This document shows, one piece after another, positions 32,769-42,525 of a stretch of 64,000 nucleotides of DNA (positions are counted from its first letter, which is position 1; each line of letters starts with the position of its first letter). The notes under the pieces are model-generated. The model was given only the letters and a program-made list of their open reading frames with translations, ran no database searches and was not told the origin of the DNA. The DNA comes from Paludibacteraceae bacterium (lineage in GTDB: Bacteria > Bacteroidota > Bacteroidia > Bacteroidales > Paludibacteraceae): the NCBI GenBank assembly GCA_024401645.1, contig JAKSKR010000007.1, positions 36,039-100,038 on the forward strand. The letters are read 5' to 3'. The translations under genes and the position numbers were made by a program.

Positions 32769-32803
32769 AGGACTGAATCCCCGTTGGGTTCGGTCCTTTT
32801 TTT
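32769..32803 (+). terminator. Terminator of the MORN gene
   Basis: AGGACTGAATCC (32769-32780) pairs with GGGTTCGGTCCT (32786-32797), with two wobble pairs, followed by seven Ts. Confidence 0.85.
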
Positions 32804-32804
32804 G

Positions 32805-32812
32805 TACCTTTG
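32805..32812 (+). promoter_or_regulatory. -7 box for the MATE gene
   Basis: TACCTTTG begins two bases after the MORN terminator T-run. A GTTG about 18 bases upstream, inside the terminator hairpin, may serve as the -33 element. Confidence 0.5.
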
Positions 32813-32833
32813 CACTCCGAATAAAACAGAGAG

Positions 32834-34186
32834 ATGAAAGCGGATACGAAGAATGCGGGCATAGACATGCTGAATGGCAGTCTGCTCGACAAGATTATAA
32901 TGTTTGCATTGCCATTGGCGGCTAGTAGTGTGCTGCAACAGCTGTTCAATTCTATCGATATGGCTGTGGTTGGCCATTTTGCCGGTAAGGAGGCTTTGGC
33001 GGCTGTGGGTAGCAACAGCTCGGTAATCAGTTTGGTGGTTACCTTGTTTGTTGGTGTTTCGGTGGGTGCCAACTACGTTATTGCCAACTATATTGGGGGA
33101 AAGGATAGGCAAGGCATTAAGCGGGCTGTTGCCACCACTGCTGGCGTCTCGGTGGTTAGTGGCATTTTGCTGCTGTTCTTGGGCATTGGCTTGGCAAGGC
33201 CCATACTAGAGGGTATTGATACGCCGGCCGATGTTATTGACCTTTCAACCCTCTACCTGCAACTTTATTTTGCGGGTGTTCCCTTCATCATGGTTTTCAA
33301 TTTTGGCTCTGCCATCCTTCGTGGTATGGGCGACACCAAGCGACCTTTATATTGCCTTATGTTTTCGGGTGCCGTCAATGCGGTCCTCAACGTCATTCTG
33401 GTCGTTGGCTTTGGCATGGGCGTTGCAGGTGTGGGCATTGCCACCTTGGTGGCAAACGCCATTAATGCGGCCATCGTCATCTACATCTTGCAACACGAAC
33501 GAAATCCGTTCCGTTTAGTGTTTGCTCGCGTGGCCTTCCACCAGAAGGAACTGATGACTATGTTGAAGATTGGCATCCCGGCGGGTGTGCAAGGCATGGT
33601 GTTTGCCGTTGCCAACGTTACCATTCAGTCTTCCATCAACAGCTTCGGTTCTTCGGCAATGTCGGGTTCGGCAGCCGCCCTCAATTACGAGCATTTCTGC
33701 TATTTCATTATAGCGGCATTCTCTAGTGCGGCAGTTACCTTTATGGGGCAGAACATGGCGGCAGGTAAGAAGGAAAGGTGCCGGCGCATCTTCTTCCATT
33801 CCATGTGGCTTTGCGTGGTTTGTTGCGGATTCTTCAACGCCTTTTTCACTTGGCAGGAGACGTTCTTTACCGGCATTTTCAATTCCGAACCCGAGGTTCA
33901 CAGGTTTGCCTACATCCGCATGGAGTTGGTGCTGTTGCCGCAGTTCATAGCCAGCAGCTACGAGGTTGCAAGTGGGGCATTGCGTGGCTTGGGCTATTCG
34001 TCGCTGCCGGCAGCCCTTACGGTGGTGGGCACTTGCGTGCTGCGCCTCTGTTGGGTGCATTTCGTCATTCCCTCTCACCACGTCTTTCAGTGGCTTATGG
34101 TGGTTTACCCCATCTCGTGGGTGGTGACGGGCATTATGGTGCTTGTTGCCTACTATGTGGTGTGCAGGAAAAAGGGAATCTATTAA
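32834..34186 (+). CDS. MATE-family efflux transporter
   Basis: 450 residues with twelve predicted TM helices in two halves of the MATE fold: FALPLAASSVLQQLFNSIDMAVVGHFAG at the start, and the second-half counterpart MLKIGIPAGVQGMVFAVANVTIQSSINSFG near 240. Such pumps exchange drugs or metabolites for Na+ or H+ at the inner membrane; the substrate is not predictable. The TAA stop (34184-34186) is at the same time the left target duplication of a MITE, so the element inserted directly at the end of the gene. Confidence 0.9.
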   Translation: MKADTKNAGIDMLNGSLLDKIIMFALPLAASSVLQQLFNSIDMAVVGHFAGKEALAAVGSNSSVISLVVTLFVGVSVGANYVIANYIGGKDRQGIKRAVATTAGVSVVSGILLLFLGIGLARPILEGIDTPADVIDLSTLYLQLYFAGVPFIMVFNFGSAILRGMGDTKRPLYCLMFSGAVNAVLNVILVVGFGMGVAGVGIATLVANAINAAIVIYILQHERNPFRLVFARVAFHQKELMTMLKIGIPAGVQGMVFAVANVTIQSSINSFGSSAMSGSAAALNYEHFCYFIIAAFSSAAVTFMGQNMAAGKKERCRRIFFHSMWLCVVCCGFFNAFFTWQETFFTGIFNSEPEVHRFAYIRMELVLLPQFIASSYEVASGALRGLGYSSLPAALTVVGTCVLRLCWVHFVIPSHHVFQWLMVVYPISWVVTGIMVLVAYYVVCRKKGIY

Positions 34187-34362
34187 GAAGCTGTTTGAAT
34201 TTTTTTATTGGCGAATTTTATGAGAGATTTTTTAGGATAGTTTGAATGGTTTTGAAAGGAGCAATGGGAACTCCATTGTGACTGAAAAAACAATCAAAAT
34301 AGACAAAAAAGATCCATAAAATGCCCAATAAGAATTCTTTCGTAAAATTTTTAAACAGCTTC
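34187..34362. mobile_element. Palindromic 176-bp MITE, copy 1
   Basis: Begins GAAGCTGTTT and ends AAACAGCTTC, flanked by TAA on both sides (34184-34186 and 34363-34365). The whole element is an imperfect palindrome of about 80-base arms around CAATGGgaacTCCATTG near 34262-34278. No ORF. The 3-bp TAA/TTA duplication and terminal repeat suggest mobilisation by an IS5-like transposase elsewhere. It differs from copy 2 at about eight positions. Confidence 0.85.
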
Positions 34363-34412
34363 TAATTGTACAAAAAAACTGCATTAGCGAACCATTGTAC
34401 CGCAATACTCGT

Positions 34413-34420
34413 TAAATTTG
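34413..34420 (+). promoter_or_regulatory. -7 box for ddl
   Basis: TAAATTTG, 26 bases before the ddl ATG. The MITE lies just upstream, so the original upstream promoter context has been altered. Confidence 0.45.
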
Positions 34421-34445
34421 TATATCGCAGAAAAAAACGCATAAA

Positions 34446-35429
34446 ATGAAAAAGAACATTGCTATTGTAGCCGGTGGCGACCAAAGCGAACAGGAAGTTT
34501 CCCTTCGTAGTGCTGCTGGTATTTATTCGTTTATCAACAAAGATCAGTATAACCTCTATATTGTAACCATCATTGGTCAAGACTGGAAGGTAAAGGATGG
34601 CGACAAGGAGTTCGACATCGATAAGAACGACTTTAGTTTCACGAATGCGGCCGGGCAGAAGGTGACTTTTGCTTGTGCCTACGTCACCATTCATGGCGTA
34701 CCTGGCGAAGACGGCAAGTTGCAGGGCTACTTCGAGTTGCTCAACATTCCTTACACCTGCTGCAACGTGTTGGCTGCCAGCATCACTTTCAACAAGTTTG
34801 CCTGCAACCACTTCTTGAAGGCTTTCGGTGTTAAGGTTGCCGATTCTGTAATGGTGAAGAAGGGACAGCAGGTCGATGCCGATGCTATTGCAAAACGCCT
34901 TGGCTTGCCTTGCTTTGTTAAGCCAAATGCAGGCGGTAGCAGCTATGGCGTGACCAAGGTGAAGGCAGCCGACCAGATTGTGCCTGCAATTGAAAAGGCT
35001 TTGCACGAAGGTGACCAGGTGCTTATTGAAGGACTGATGACCGGTACCGAAATTACCTGTGGCATATACAAGACTGAACAGAAAACTGTTGTTCTCCCTA
35101 TCACCGAGGTGGTTTCGCACAACGAGTTCTTCGACTACGATGCAAAGTATAAGGGCCAGGTTGAAGAAATTACCCCAGCACGTCTTAGTGCCGATGTTAC
35201 TGCTCGCGTGCAGAAGCAGACGGCCGAAATTTACGACGCCCTTGGTGCTCATGGCCTCATCCGTGTCGACTACATCATCAGTGCCGACGGTACCATTAAC
35301 TTGCTTGAGGTTAATACCAATCCGGGCATGACGGCAACCAGCTTCATTCCACAGCAGGTACGTGCGGCCAAGTTAGACATTGCCGACGTTATGGCCGACA
35401 TTATTGAAGACAGTATTGCAAACCGTTAA
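34446..35429 (+). CDS. ddl: D-alanine--D-alanine ligase
   Basis: 327 residues, the usual length. ATP-grasp ligase with the D-Ala-D-Ala features: VAGGDQSEQEVSLRSA at the N-terminus, HGVPGEDGKLQGYFELLNIPYT, FVKPNAGGSSYGVTKV (ATP loop), VLIEGLMTGTEITCGI and LEVNTNPGMTATSFIPQQ (Mg2+ and D-Ala binding). It makes the D-Ala-D-Ala dipeptide for peptidoglycan in the cytoplasm. The next gene (mrp) starts 9 bases after the stop, so they are co-transcribed. Confidence 0.95.
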   Translation: MKKNIAIVAGGDQSEQEVSLRSAAGIYSFINKDQYNLYIVTIIGQDWKVKDGDKEFDIDKNDFSFTNAAGQKVTFACAYVTIHGVPGEDGKLQGYFELLNIPYTCCNVLAASITFNKFACNHFLKAFGVKVADSVMVKKGQQVDADAIAKRLGLPCFVKPNAGGSSYGVTKVKAADQIVPAIEKALHEGDQVLIEGLMTGTEITCGIYKTEQKTVVLPITEVVSHNEFFDYDAKYKGQVEEITPARLSADVTARVQKQTAEIYDALGAHGLIRVDYIISADGTINLLEVNTNPGMTATSFIPQQVRAAKLDIADVMADIIEDSIANR

Positions 35430-35438
35430 TCAGAACAC

Positions 35439-36548
35439 ATGGCAAGTTTACAGTTATATCCAAAACTCATTACCGATGCGTTGATGAACGTCCGTTATCC
35501 GGGCACCGGTAAAAACATCATCGAAGAAGGTTTGTTGGCCGACGACCTTCGCATCGATGGCATGAAGGTCACCTTCTCATTGCAGTTTCCAAAGGAACGC
35601 GATCCGTTTGCGGCTTCGTTGGTAAAGGCATGCGAAATGGCTATCCTTACATACGTAAGCCCCGAAGTTGAAATTAAGGGAAACATTTCCACCATATTTG
35701 CTCCTGCAAAGAATCAGGTCGATCCTGAAAATCCACTCCCTGGCGTAAAGAACATCATTGCCATTCATAGTGGCAAGGGTGGTGTTGGTAAAAGCACCAT
35801 CAGTGCCAATTTGGCCGTAGCCTTGGCTAACCTTGGCTATAAGGTCGGATTGCTCGATGCCGACATTTTTGGTCCTAGCATGCCTAAAATGTTCAACCTT
35901 GAAGATGCCAGTCCAGTGGCTGACGAAAATGGTAAGATTGTTCCCGAAGAACGCTATGGTGTCAAGTTGCTTTCTATTGGCTTCTTTGTGAACCCGGAAG
36001 ATGCAACCATGTGGCGTGGCGGCATGGCTAGCAATGCCCTACGTCAGCTCATCACCGAGGGGGCTTGGGGCGAACTAGACTACTTCCTAATCGACTTGCC
36101 TCCTGGTACTAGCGACATTCACCTGACCACCATTCAAACGCTTGGCATTACGGGGGTGGTAGTGGTTTCAACTCCACAGCCGGTTGCGTTGGCCGATGCG
36201 CGCAAGGGTATTTCCATGTTCATGAACGAAAAGGTGAATGTGCCTATTTTAGGCTTGGTAGAAAACATGGCGTGGTTCACGCCTGCCGAATTGCCAAACA
36301 ACAAGTATTACATTTTCGGTAAGGACGGTTGCAAGAATCTTGCTGAAGAACTGAACGTAAACTTGTTGGGCCAAATTCCTATTGTGCAGAGCATTCGCGA
36401 AGGTGGCGACGAGGGACACCCAGTTGCTTGCGACGGCAATACAATGACCGGACTCGCTTTCACCCAATTGGCTGCAAATGTAGTTTCTGCTACTAATTAT
36501 CGCAACGAAAATTTGGCTGCAACACAAAGAGTACATACGCATAAATAA
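35439..36548 (+). CDS. mrp: Mrp/NBP35-type Fe-S cluster carrier ATPase
   Basis: 369 residues. An N-terminal MIP18/DUF59 domain (about 5-90) is followed by a deviant Walker A P-loop (SGKGGVGKSTISANLA, about 111-126), a Walker A' (LLDADIFGPSMPKMF) and FLIDLPPGTSDIHLT. The family binds and transfers Fe-S clusters in the cytosol. The C-terminal CxxC cysteine pair of the classical carriers is not visible: the region reads MAWFTPAELPNNKYYIFGKD, so cluster binding, if any, must use other residues. It lies behind ddl in one transcription unit. Confidence 0.88.
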   Translation: MASLQLYPKLITDALMNVRYPGTGKNIIEEGLLADDLRIDGMKVTFSLQFPKERDPFAASLVKACEMAILTYVSPEVEIKGNISTIFAPAKNQVDPENPLPGVKNIIAIHSGKGGVGKSTISANLAVALANLGYKVGLLDADIFGPSMPKMFNLEDASPVADENGKIVPEERYGVKLLSIGFFVNPEDATMWRGGMASNALRQLITEGAWGELDYFLIDLPPGTSDIHLTTIQTLGITGVVVVSTPQPVALADARKGISMFMNEKVNVPILGLVENMAWFTPAELPNNKYYIFGKDGCKNLAEELNVNLLGQIPIVQSIREGGDEGHPVACDGNTMTGLAFTQLAANVVSATNYRNENLAATQRVHTHK

Positions 36549-36555
36549 TTTTTTG

Positions 36556-36563
36556 TATATTTG
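36556..36563 (+). promoter_or_regulatory. -7 box for the rhodanese-like lipoprotein
   Basis: TATATTTG, 8 bases after the mrp stop and 59 before the next ATG. Confidence 0.45.
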
Positions 36564-36621
36564 TGCGTTCTTATGTTGAATCTAATTAACTAACAGTTTA
36601 TTTATTAATAGGTAATAAAAA

Positions 36622-37101
36622 ATGAAAAAGATTAAATTTCTTCTTTTAACCATGCTCATTGCTATGGTTGGTGTATTCGCAAGTTGCTCTAAGGACAGCA
36701 AAACAAAGCAGGAAGGTCACAACCAGATTAGAACTGCTCGCGCTCTCGACTCTCTTGTAAATCTCTGCCAGACTAAGAATCTTAAATATGTCATTGTTGA
36801 CGACCGTTCTAAATCACAATACGATGCTGGCCACGTTCCAGGTTCTGTATGGTTGATGGAAGGTAATGTTTATAACATGGACAACAACGAATATGCAAAG
36901 GCTGTTAAGACCTATTGTGACGAACACAACTTGGCTGGCTTCAACACTATCGTGTTCTTGGTTAGCGATGGCTCTTACGCCCTAACCACTACAATGGCAG
37001 GTAGCATTTCTACCTATGGCTTCAAGAAGTCTCATACTTATGCCTTGATGGGTGGTTTCCCTGCTTGGGAAAAGGAATACCCAACTAGAATTGAAAAGTA
37101 A
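36622..37101 (+). CDS. Rhodanese-like lipoprotein lacking the active-site cysteine
   Basis: 159 residues with a lipoprotein signal (MKKIKFLLLTMLIAMVGVFASC). The rhodanese fold is seen in YVIVDDRSKSQYDAGHVPGSVWL (D-x-R...Y..GH-PGA-like) and the final GGFPAWEKE (GG-x-x-W). The position of the catalytic Cys loop reads IVFLVSDGSYALTT, with no Cys, so sulfur transfer is unlikely and the domain probably binds rather than reacts. Cell location: periplasmic face of a membrane. A MITE separates the gene from its terminator. Confidence 0.8.
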   Translation: MKKIKFLLLTMLIAMVGVFASCSKDSKTKQEGHNQIRTARALDSLVNLCQTKNLKYVIVDDRSKSQYDAGHVPGSVWLMEGNVYNMDNNEYAKAVKTYCDEHNLAGFNTIVFLVSDGSYALTTTMAGSISTYGFKKSHTYALMGGFPAWEKEYPTRIEK

Positions 37102-37116
37102 GAAAAATAGACTTTA

Positions 37117-37292
37117 GAAGCTGTTTAAATTTTTTTATTGGTGAATTTTATGAGAGATTTTTTAGGATAGTTTGAATGTTTTTGAAAGAAGCAATGGGAA
37201 CTCCATTGTGACTGAAAAAACATTCAAAATAGACAAAAAAGATCCATAAAAGTCCCAATAAGAATTCTTTCGTAAAAATTTTAAACAGCTTC
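37117..37292. mobile_element. Palindromic 176-bp MITE, copy 2
   Basis: Same length, same terminal GAAGCTG/CAGCTTC and same internal palindrome as copy 1, flanked by TTA on both sides (37114-37116 and 37293-37295). Inserted between the rhodanese-like gene and its terminator at 37302. The high identity to copy 1 indicates recent activity. Confidence 0.85.
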
Positions 37293-37301
37293 TTAAATAT
37301 T

Positions 37302-37332
37302 CGAGGTGCTCCTTTTGGGGGCACCTCGTTTT
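37302..37332 (+). terminator. Terminator of the rhodanese-like gene
   Basis: CGAGGTGCTCC pairs with GGGGCACCTCG around a TTTT loop and is followed by TTTTGTTTT. Confidence 0.8.
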
Positions 37333-37378
37333 GTTTTATGACGTTTTGTAATGAAGGAGCAAACCTTCTCGTCCTTCG

Positions 37379-37409
37379 TTGATAATCCCATCAAAAACAA
37401 CTAAATTTG
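37379..37409 (+). promoter_or_regulatory. Promoter of mutS
   Basis: TTG at 37379-37381, 20-base spacer, TAAATTTG at 37402-37409; ATG at 37439. Confidence 0.6.
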
Positions 37410-37438
37410 TATAGTAAATTAGAAACGTAAAAAGAAAG

Positions 37439-40090
37439 ATGGCAAAAGAAGAAACGACCCCGATGATGAAGCAGTTCTGGGAAATGAAGGAACAACACCC
37501 AGGTGCAATAATGCTGTTCCGTGTGGGCGACTTCTACGAGACCTATGGCGAGGATGCCATAGTGGCAACTGAAATTCTTGGCATAACCTTAACCCACCGC
37601 TCAAATGCCGGTGGCAATCCGCTTGAAATGGCGGGCTTCCCCCATCATGCTCTCGATACCTACTTGCCACGCTTGGTGCGTGCCGGTAAGCGTGTGGCCA
37701 TCTGCGACCAGTTGGAAGACCCTAAATTGACAAAAAAACTGGTAAAGCGTGGCATTACCGAATTGGTAACCCCTGGTGTTTCTATTAACGACAACATCCT
37801 TAATTTTAAGGAGAACAACTTCCTGGCTGCCGTTCATACCAACAAGAAAGCAGGTATGGCGGGTGTAGCCTTCCTCGACATTTCTACAGGCGAATTCCTA
37901 ACTGCCGAGGGTACTTACGAGTACGTCGACAAACTGCTTAGCAGTATGAGCCCAAAGGAAGTGGTTTACGAACGTGGCAAGAAAGCCGAGTTTGAAGAAC
38001 ACTTCGGCAACAAATACTTCACTTTCGAACAAGACGATTGGGTATTTACACCCGAGAGTGCCAACGACCGTTTGCTGAAGCATTTCCAAACGGCCAACCT
38101 TAAAGGTTTTGGAGTGGAACACATGAAGCTGGCTATTGTGGCTTCGGGTGCCATCTTGTATTACCTCGACACTACCCAACACACCCAAATAAGCCACATT
38201 ACACACCTTTCGCGTATTGAGGAAGACAAGTATGTGTGGCTCGACAGATTCACCATTCGCAACTTGGAACTTTTCGGCTCTATGTTCGAGGGCGGTAGCT
38301 CGCTGACTTCTACCATAGACCGCACAAGCTCGCCAATGGGCGCACGTTTGCTGAAACGTTGGATTTCCTTCCCGTTGAAGGACGTTAAGCCTATTCAGAA
38401 CCGTTTAGACGTGGTAGACACGTTCTTCCGCGAACCCGACTTGACCGAAACCATTGCCAATAGCCTTGAGGTGATTGGCGACTTGGAACGCATCATCTCT
38501 AAAGTGGCTGTTGGACGTGTAAATCCGCGCGAGGTGGTTCAGCTGAAGGTGGCTTTGCGCGCATTAGAACCGCTGAAACATGCTTGCGAGGCGAGTGAAT
38601 GTGAACACTTGCGTAAGATTGGTGAACAGATAAATCCGTGCCAAAGCATCAGTGAAAAGATTCACCATATGCTATTGAACGATCCGCCAATATTGGTGAA
38701 CCGTGGTAACGTCATTGCGTCGGGCGTGGATGCTGAACTTGACGATTTGCGCAACTTGGCACACAACAGCAAGCAATACCTTGCCGACATTCAGGAACGT
38801 GAGGCGCGCGAAACGGGCATCTCTAGCCTAAAGGTGGCCTATAACAACGTGTTCGGCTATTACATTGAGGTGCGTAACACCTACAAAGACCAGTTGCAGC
38901 AACTCATCGACGAAGGTAAGGTGACGGGTTGGGTGCGCAAGCAGACCCTGGCGGCTGCCGAACGTTACATTACGCAAGAACTGAAAGAATACGAAGAAAA
39001 GATATTAACGGCAGAAGACCGCATTCTGTCTATTGAAAGCCGCCTGTTTAACGAGTTGGTGCTCGACTTGGCAGAGTTCATTCCTGCCATTCAGCTCGAT
39101 GCCAACCTTGTGGCACGCATCGACTGCTTGCTCTCGTTTGCGCGTGTGGCTAAAGATTACCACTATGTGCGTCCGGTGGTTAACGATGGCGATGCCATCA
39201 GCATCACCCAAGGTCGCCACCCGGTTATTGAACGCCAGTTACCGGTCGGCCAGAACTACATAGCCAACGACCTTTACCTTTCGAACAGCGACCAGCAGAT
39301 AATGATGATTACTGGTCCGAACATGGCTGGTAAGAGTGCTTTGTTGCGTCAGACTGCCCTCATTGTCCTAATGGCACAGATTGGCTGTTTCGTTCCTGCC
39401 GACAGTGCAACCATTGGTGTCGTCGACAAGATATTTACCCGTGTGGGCGCTAGCGACAACATTTCTATGGGTGAGTCTACCTTCATGGTTGAAATGAACG
39501 AGGCGGCCAGCATTATCAACAACTTGTCGGAACGTAGCTTGGTGCTTTTCGACGAGTTGGGGCGCGGTACCAGTACCTACGATGGTATCTCTATTGCGTG
39601 GTCTATTGTTGAATATATACACGAGAACCCTAATGCACATGCCAAGACGCTGTTTGCAACGCATTACCACGAACTGAACGAGATGGAGAAGACCTTCAAG
39701 CGCATTAAGAACTACAATGTGCAGGTGAAGGAAATAGACGGAAAGGTCATCTTCTTGCGTAAGTTGGTGAAGGGTGGTAGCGAACACAGTTTCGGTATTC
39801 ACGTAGCAAAGATTGCGGGTTTGCCTAAAAATGTGGTCGACCGTGCAAACGAAGTCCTCCGTCAGTTAGAGACGGCTGCTGGAGGTTCTACTGCAATGGC
39901 CGATAAGCCTAAAACCGAAGCTATTGGCGCATCGTCGGGTGTTCAGCTTAGCTTCTTCCAGCTCGATGACCCTGTGCTTTCGCAAGTTCGCGACGAAATT
40001 CTTGGTCTCGACATCAACAATCTAACCCCTATGGAGGCACTTAATCGCCTATTCGAAATTAAGCGCATTGTTACGGGTAAGAGGGAATAG
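37439..40090 (+). CDS. mutS: DNA mismatch repair protein MutS
   Basis: 883 residues, full length. The mismatch-binding F-x-E motif is at about 32-34 ([11 protein letters not shown]). Connector, core and clamp domains follow, then the ATPase: Walker [14 protein letters not shown] (about 625-637), [11 protein letters not shown], Walker [17 protein letters not shown] (about 700), and [10 protein letters not shown]. The C-terminus carries the short helix-turn-helix used for dimer/tetramer formation ([15 protein letters not shown]). It recognises base mismatches and recruits MutL. Monocistronic with its own promoter; convergent with the polysaccharide operon. Confidence 0.97.
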   Translation: MAKEETTPMMKQFWEMKEQHPGAIMLFRVGDFYETYGEDAIVATEILGITLTHRSNAGGNPLEMAGFPHHALDTYLPRLVRAGKRVAICDQLEDPKLTKKLVKRGITELVTPGVSINDNILNFKENNFLAAVHTNKKAGMAGVAFLDISTGEFLTAEGTYEYVDKLLSSMSPKEVVYERGKKAEFEEHFGNKYFTFEQDDWVFTPESANDRLLKHFQTANLKGFGVEHMKLAIVASGAILYYLDTTQHTQISHITHLSRIEEDKYVWLDRFTIRNLELFGSMFEGGSSLTSTIDRTSSPMGARLLKRWISFPLKDVKPIQNRLDVVDTFFREPDLTETIANSLEVIGDLERIISKVAVGRVNPREVVQLKVALRALEPLKHACEASECEHLRKIGEQINPCQSISEKIHHMLLNDPPILVNRGNVIASGVDAELDDLRNLAHNSKQYLADIQEREARETGISSLKVAYNNVFGYYIEVRNTYKDQLQQLIDEGKVTGWVRKQTLAAAERYITQELKEYEEKILTAEDRILSIESRLFNELVLDLAEFIPAIQLDANLVARIDCLLSFARVAKDYHYVRPVVNDGDAISITQGRHPVIERQLPVGQNYIANDLYLSNSDQQIMMITGPNMAGKSALLRQTALIVLMAQIGCFVPADSATIGVVDKIFTRVGASDNISMGESTFMVEMNEAASIINNLSERSLVLFDELGRGTSTYDGISIAWSIVEYIHENPNAHAKTLFATHYHELNEMEKTFKRIKNYNVQVKEIDGKVIFLRKLVKGGSEHSFGIHVAKIAGLPKNVVDRANEVLRQLETAAGGSTAMADKPKTEAIGASSGVQLSFFQLDDPVLSQVRDEILGLDINNLTPMEALNRLFEIKRIVTGKRE

Positions 40091-40121
40091 TAGTGGAAAT
40101 CAACGTTTCTAAAAGATTTCA

Positions 40122-41378
40122 TCACACAGACCGAAATAACTTCATTGTCTCCTCGAATATTCGTTGACAATTATTGCGGTCATGCAACACAAAAAAGTCT
40201 TCCGTTTTCTTCCTATGTTCATTAAGCATAGTCATACCATTATTTATGTACATTTCTATGCAATTCAATAGTTCATCACTTGTTGATGCATAAGTACCCA
40301 ATCCATTACGGTAATCGTAATATCCTTTGGCAAAATGTTTAAGTCTATACTCTTCCTCGTCAAATTGGTAGTAGCAAATAGGTTTATACATATAGGCCAT
40401 ATCAAACGCTACGCTACTAAAGTCTGTTATCATCATTGCAGACTCTTTCAATAGTGTCTGTACATCATAATTCTCGTAATCTGCAATGGTGATGCAATTT
40501 GGAACTGACAACTCCTTGAAAAATCGTAAAAATTTCTTAAAGCAAGGATGGATATTGAAGATAAGTTTATACTGATTGTCATTTAACAACTTGTGCAACT
40601 GTGTGTTGCAAAGAAGCGAAGAATAGGTCTTAAGGTATTGGCTATTTGCAAATTCCTTATCATCCTTTATATAACGTCTCCAGGTTGGCATTAATAGAAT
40701 TGTTTTAGAGTCCTTCTTGAAGTCGTGCAATCCATCAAATCTTGCAAAACCTGTATATTTTAGTACCTGTGCAGGATAGAATTTCTTTTCCTTTATAAAC
40801 TCGTACTCCGGTTTTGCTCCACATATAAAAATATCGGTTTTATGGTTTCCCTTAACAAACCATGTCATATCGTCCTTTGTAATGCCATGTTGAAGCCTTA
40901 TTGCTTTCTTTGAACCTGCAATAACGCTCGTTAAGAATCGGTATATTCTTGGGGTATGGATGTGTTTAAGGTAATTATTGAAATGAGCTGTTGATAGACA
41001 ATGAGATCGTATCAACAGCCAATAGAATTTCTTGCTTGGAAGAGTTACTACATTGTCTTTATATTTTTCTAGATTTTTGCGGTTAGGGGCATCCTTTGTG
41101 ATTACATACCAACTATCAATCTCTGGGTGATTATCTTGTAGATAACGAAACATCCAAAGTCCGTTATCACAAGCATCATCACCACGCTCACACACCATCC
41201 AAATAGGACGGCGAGCAGGTATCAATTCTATTAGTTTTGATAAACATAGAACAAGAATGCGAAGTATTTTTTTACTCCACGACTTCAATATCTTCACATA
41301 TTTTGAGTCTATCTCCGACTGATTCTTCTGTGGGTACTTGAGCATACAATATCGGTTGTTATATCTCCTTTTTATCAT
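40122..41378 (-). CDS. CDP-glycerol glycerophosphotransferase-like (TagB/TagF family)
   Basis: 418 residues. The Glyphos_transf family is recognised by AIRLQHGITKDDMTW (catalytic HG), GFARFDGL, LLMPTWRRY, NIHPCFKKF and MITDFSSVAFDMAYMYKPICYYQFD, the nucleotide/phosphate-binding TDxSS motif. Gram-positive members polymerise teichoic acid from CDP-glycerol or CDP-ribitol; in Bacteroidetes such enzymes occur in surface-polysaccharide loci, probably adding glycerol- or ribitol-phosphate. The start overlaps the upstream gene by 20 bases; an ATG 11 codons downstream (41345) would avoid that. The gene is AT-rich compared with mutS. Last gene of the operon. Confidence 0.82.
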   Translation of the reverse strand: MIKRRYNNRYCMLKYPQKNQSEIDSKYVKILKSWSKKILRILVLCLSKLIELIPARRPIWMVCERGDDACDNGLWMFRYLQDNHPEIDSWYVITKDAPNRKNLEKYKDNVVTLPSKKFYWLLIRSHCLSTAHFNNYLKHIHTPRIYRFLTSVIAGSKKAIRLQHGITKDDMTWFVKGNHKTDIFICGAKPEYEFIKEKKFYPAQVLKYTGFARFDGLHDFKKDSKTILLMPTWRRYIKDDKEFANSQYLKTYSSLLCNTQLHKLLNDNQYKLIFNIHPCFKKFLRFFKELSVPNCITIADYENYDVQTLLKESAMMITDFSSVAFDMAYMYKPICYYQFDEEEYRLKHFAKGYYDYRNGLGTYASTSDELLNCIEMYINNGMTMLNEHRKKTEDFFVLHDRNNCQRIFEETMKLFRSV

Positions 41379-42525
41379 TCATAAATGGCGATTCCAGAAA
41401 CGGTAAAGCCAATAAGGAAAGAGAACCTCTAAATTCCTTCGAATCCTCATTCTTCATGCCAATGAAGGAATTGTCCGAATAGGCATTCAGGTAATTTCTG
41501 TATTCCTGGCTTCCATTCCAGAATGTCTTTTCTACTGCACGTTTCTCAAATTCCTGCAAATCATGCTTGAGGAACTTATAATGGCGCAACACAAAGCTGC
41601 AAGGCTTTTCATCCCATCGGCTATAGGGCCAAAAATAGTGGGGATGACAATATAGCGTATCCGATTCATAATAGAACACAGACTGCTTATTCAAACTGAT
41701 TTCCTTATCCTTGAAGAGTCTTGCCCGTGAGCCTCCTTTTAATGAACAGACTTCCCTGTCTAGAACCCAACTGCCATGATTTTTAAGGAAATATCCGGAA
41801 TCATCAAAATAGCGGAATCGGGAAACAATCTCGTTACATCCGCAATCCTCCGAAAATAGAGGTTGGTCGGAATACATGTCTAGCATGTAGCCATTCAAAT
41901 GCTTATATCCTTTATCTTTAGCATAAAGTATCAAGTCCTTCAAATCATGCTGTTCACTACCCACATAATCTACCAGCTCATCGGAATCTACAACCACATA
42001 CCATCTATTATAACCAGTAAGCGCCAGGGCTTTTTCCAACCATGCTACTTTTCTTCCTGTCAGGAACTTTGCAGATACCCGATAGCAACGAGTTCCTTGT
42101 TGCTGGGAAACCCAATCTAATGTTCCATCGGTAGAGCCATTGTCAATTACCACAAACTGCTTCACACCTAAATTACGATAATGCTGATAGAAGAGTTTCA
42201 TTCGTTCCAAGTCGTCTCTCACCACGGTAAGCACAATGGGTTCACAAGGATCATCAGACAATCTTAATGTGTCTGAAATAACGCTTATGGAGTGGAGGGT
42301 GAACGCATAGACTTGTGACTGCAATTCACGGGCACAAAAACCTTTAGAATGAGAGTGAAAGAGCCGGGCGTATTTGGCTAATTCCGCCAAAAACGTCTGC
42401 TTATCCATACCGCAAAGATTTCGCTTGCATAGGTAATAGTAGATTTGTGGATAGGATACCATAAACCAGCATATCACGCTCATGCAGAGTGACTTAAATC
42501 TTTTATATACTCTTCCTAACAGCAT
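41359..42525 (-). CDS. Family-2-like glycosyltransferase
   Basis: 388 residues. After a hydrophobic N-terminal stretch, a GT-A fold is indicated by IVLTVVRDDLERMKLFYQHY, FVVIDNGSTDGTLDW and the DxD in WYVVVDSDELVDY (about residue 175), followed by a metal/acceptor region with many aromatic residues. It resembles the Glyco_tranf_2_4-type enzymes found in capsule clusters; donor and acceptor are unknown. It overlaps both neighbours by 10-20 bases, so it is tightly coupled within the polysaccharide operon. Confidence 0.78.
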   Translation of the reverse strand: MLLGRVYKRFKSLCMSVICWFMVSYPQIYYYLCKRNLCGMDKQTFLAELAKYARLFHSHSKGFCARELQSQVYAFTLHSISVISDTLRLSDDPCEPIVLTVVRDDLERMKLFYQHYRNLGVKQFVVIDNGSTDGTLDWVSQQQGTRCYRVSAKFLTGRKVAWLEKALALTGYNRWYVVVDSDELVDYVGSEQHDLKDLILYAKDKGYKHLNGYMLDMYSDQPLFSEDCGCNEIVSRFRYFDDSGYFLKNHGSWVLDREVCSLKGGSRARLFKDKEISLNKQSVFYYESDTLYCHPHYFWPYSRWDEKPCSFVLRHYKFLKHDLQEFEKRAVEKTFWNGSQEYRNYLNAYSDNSFIGMKNEDSKEFRGSLSLLALPFLESPFMNDKKEI

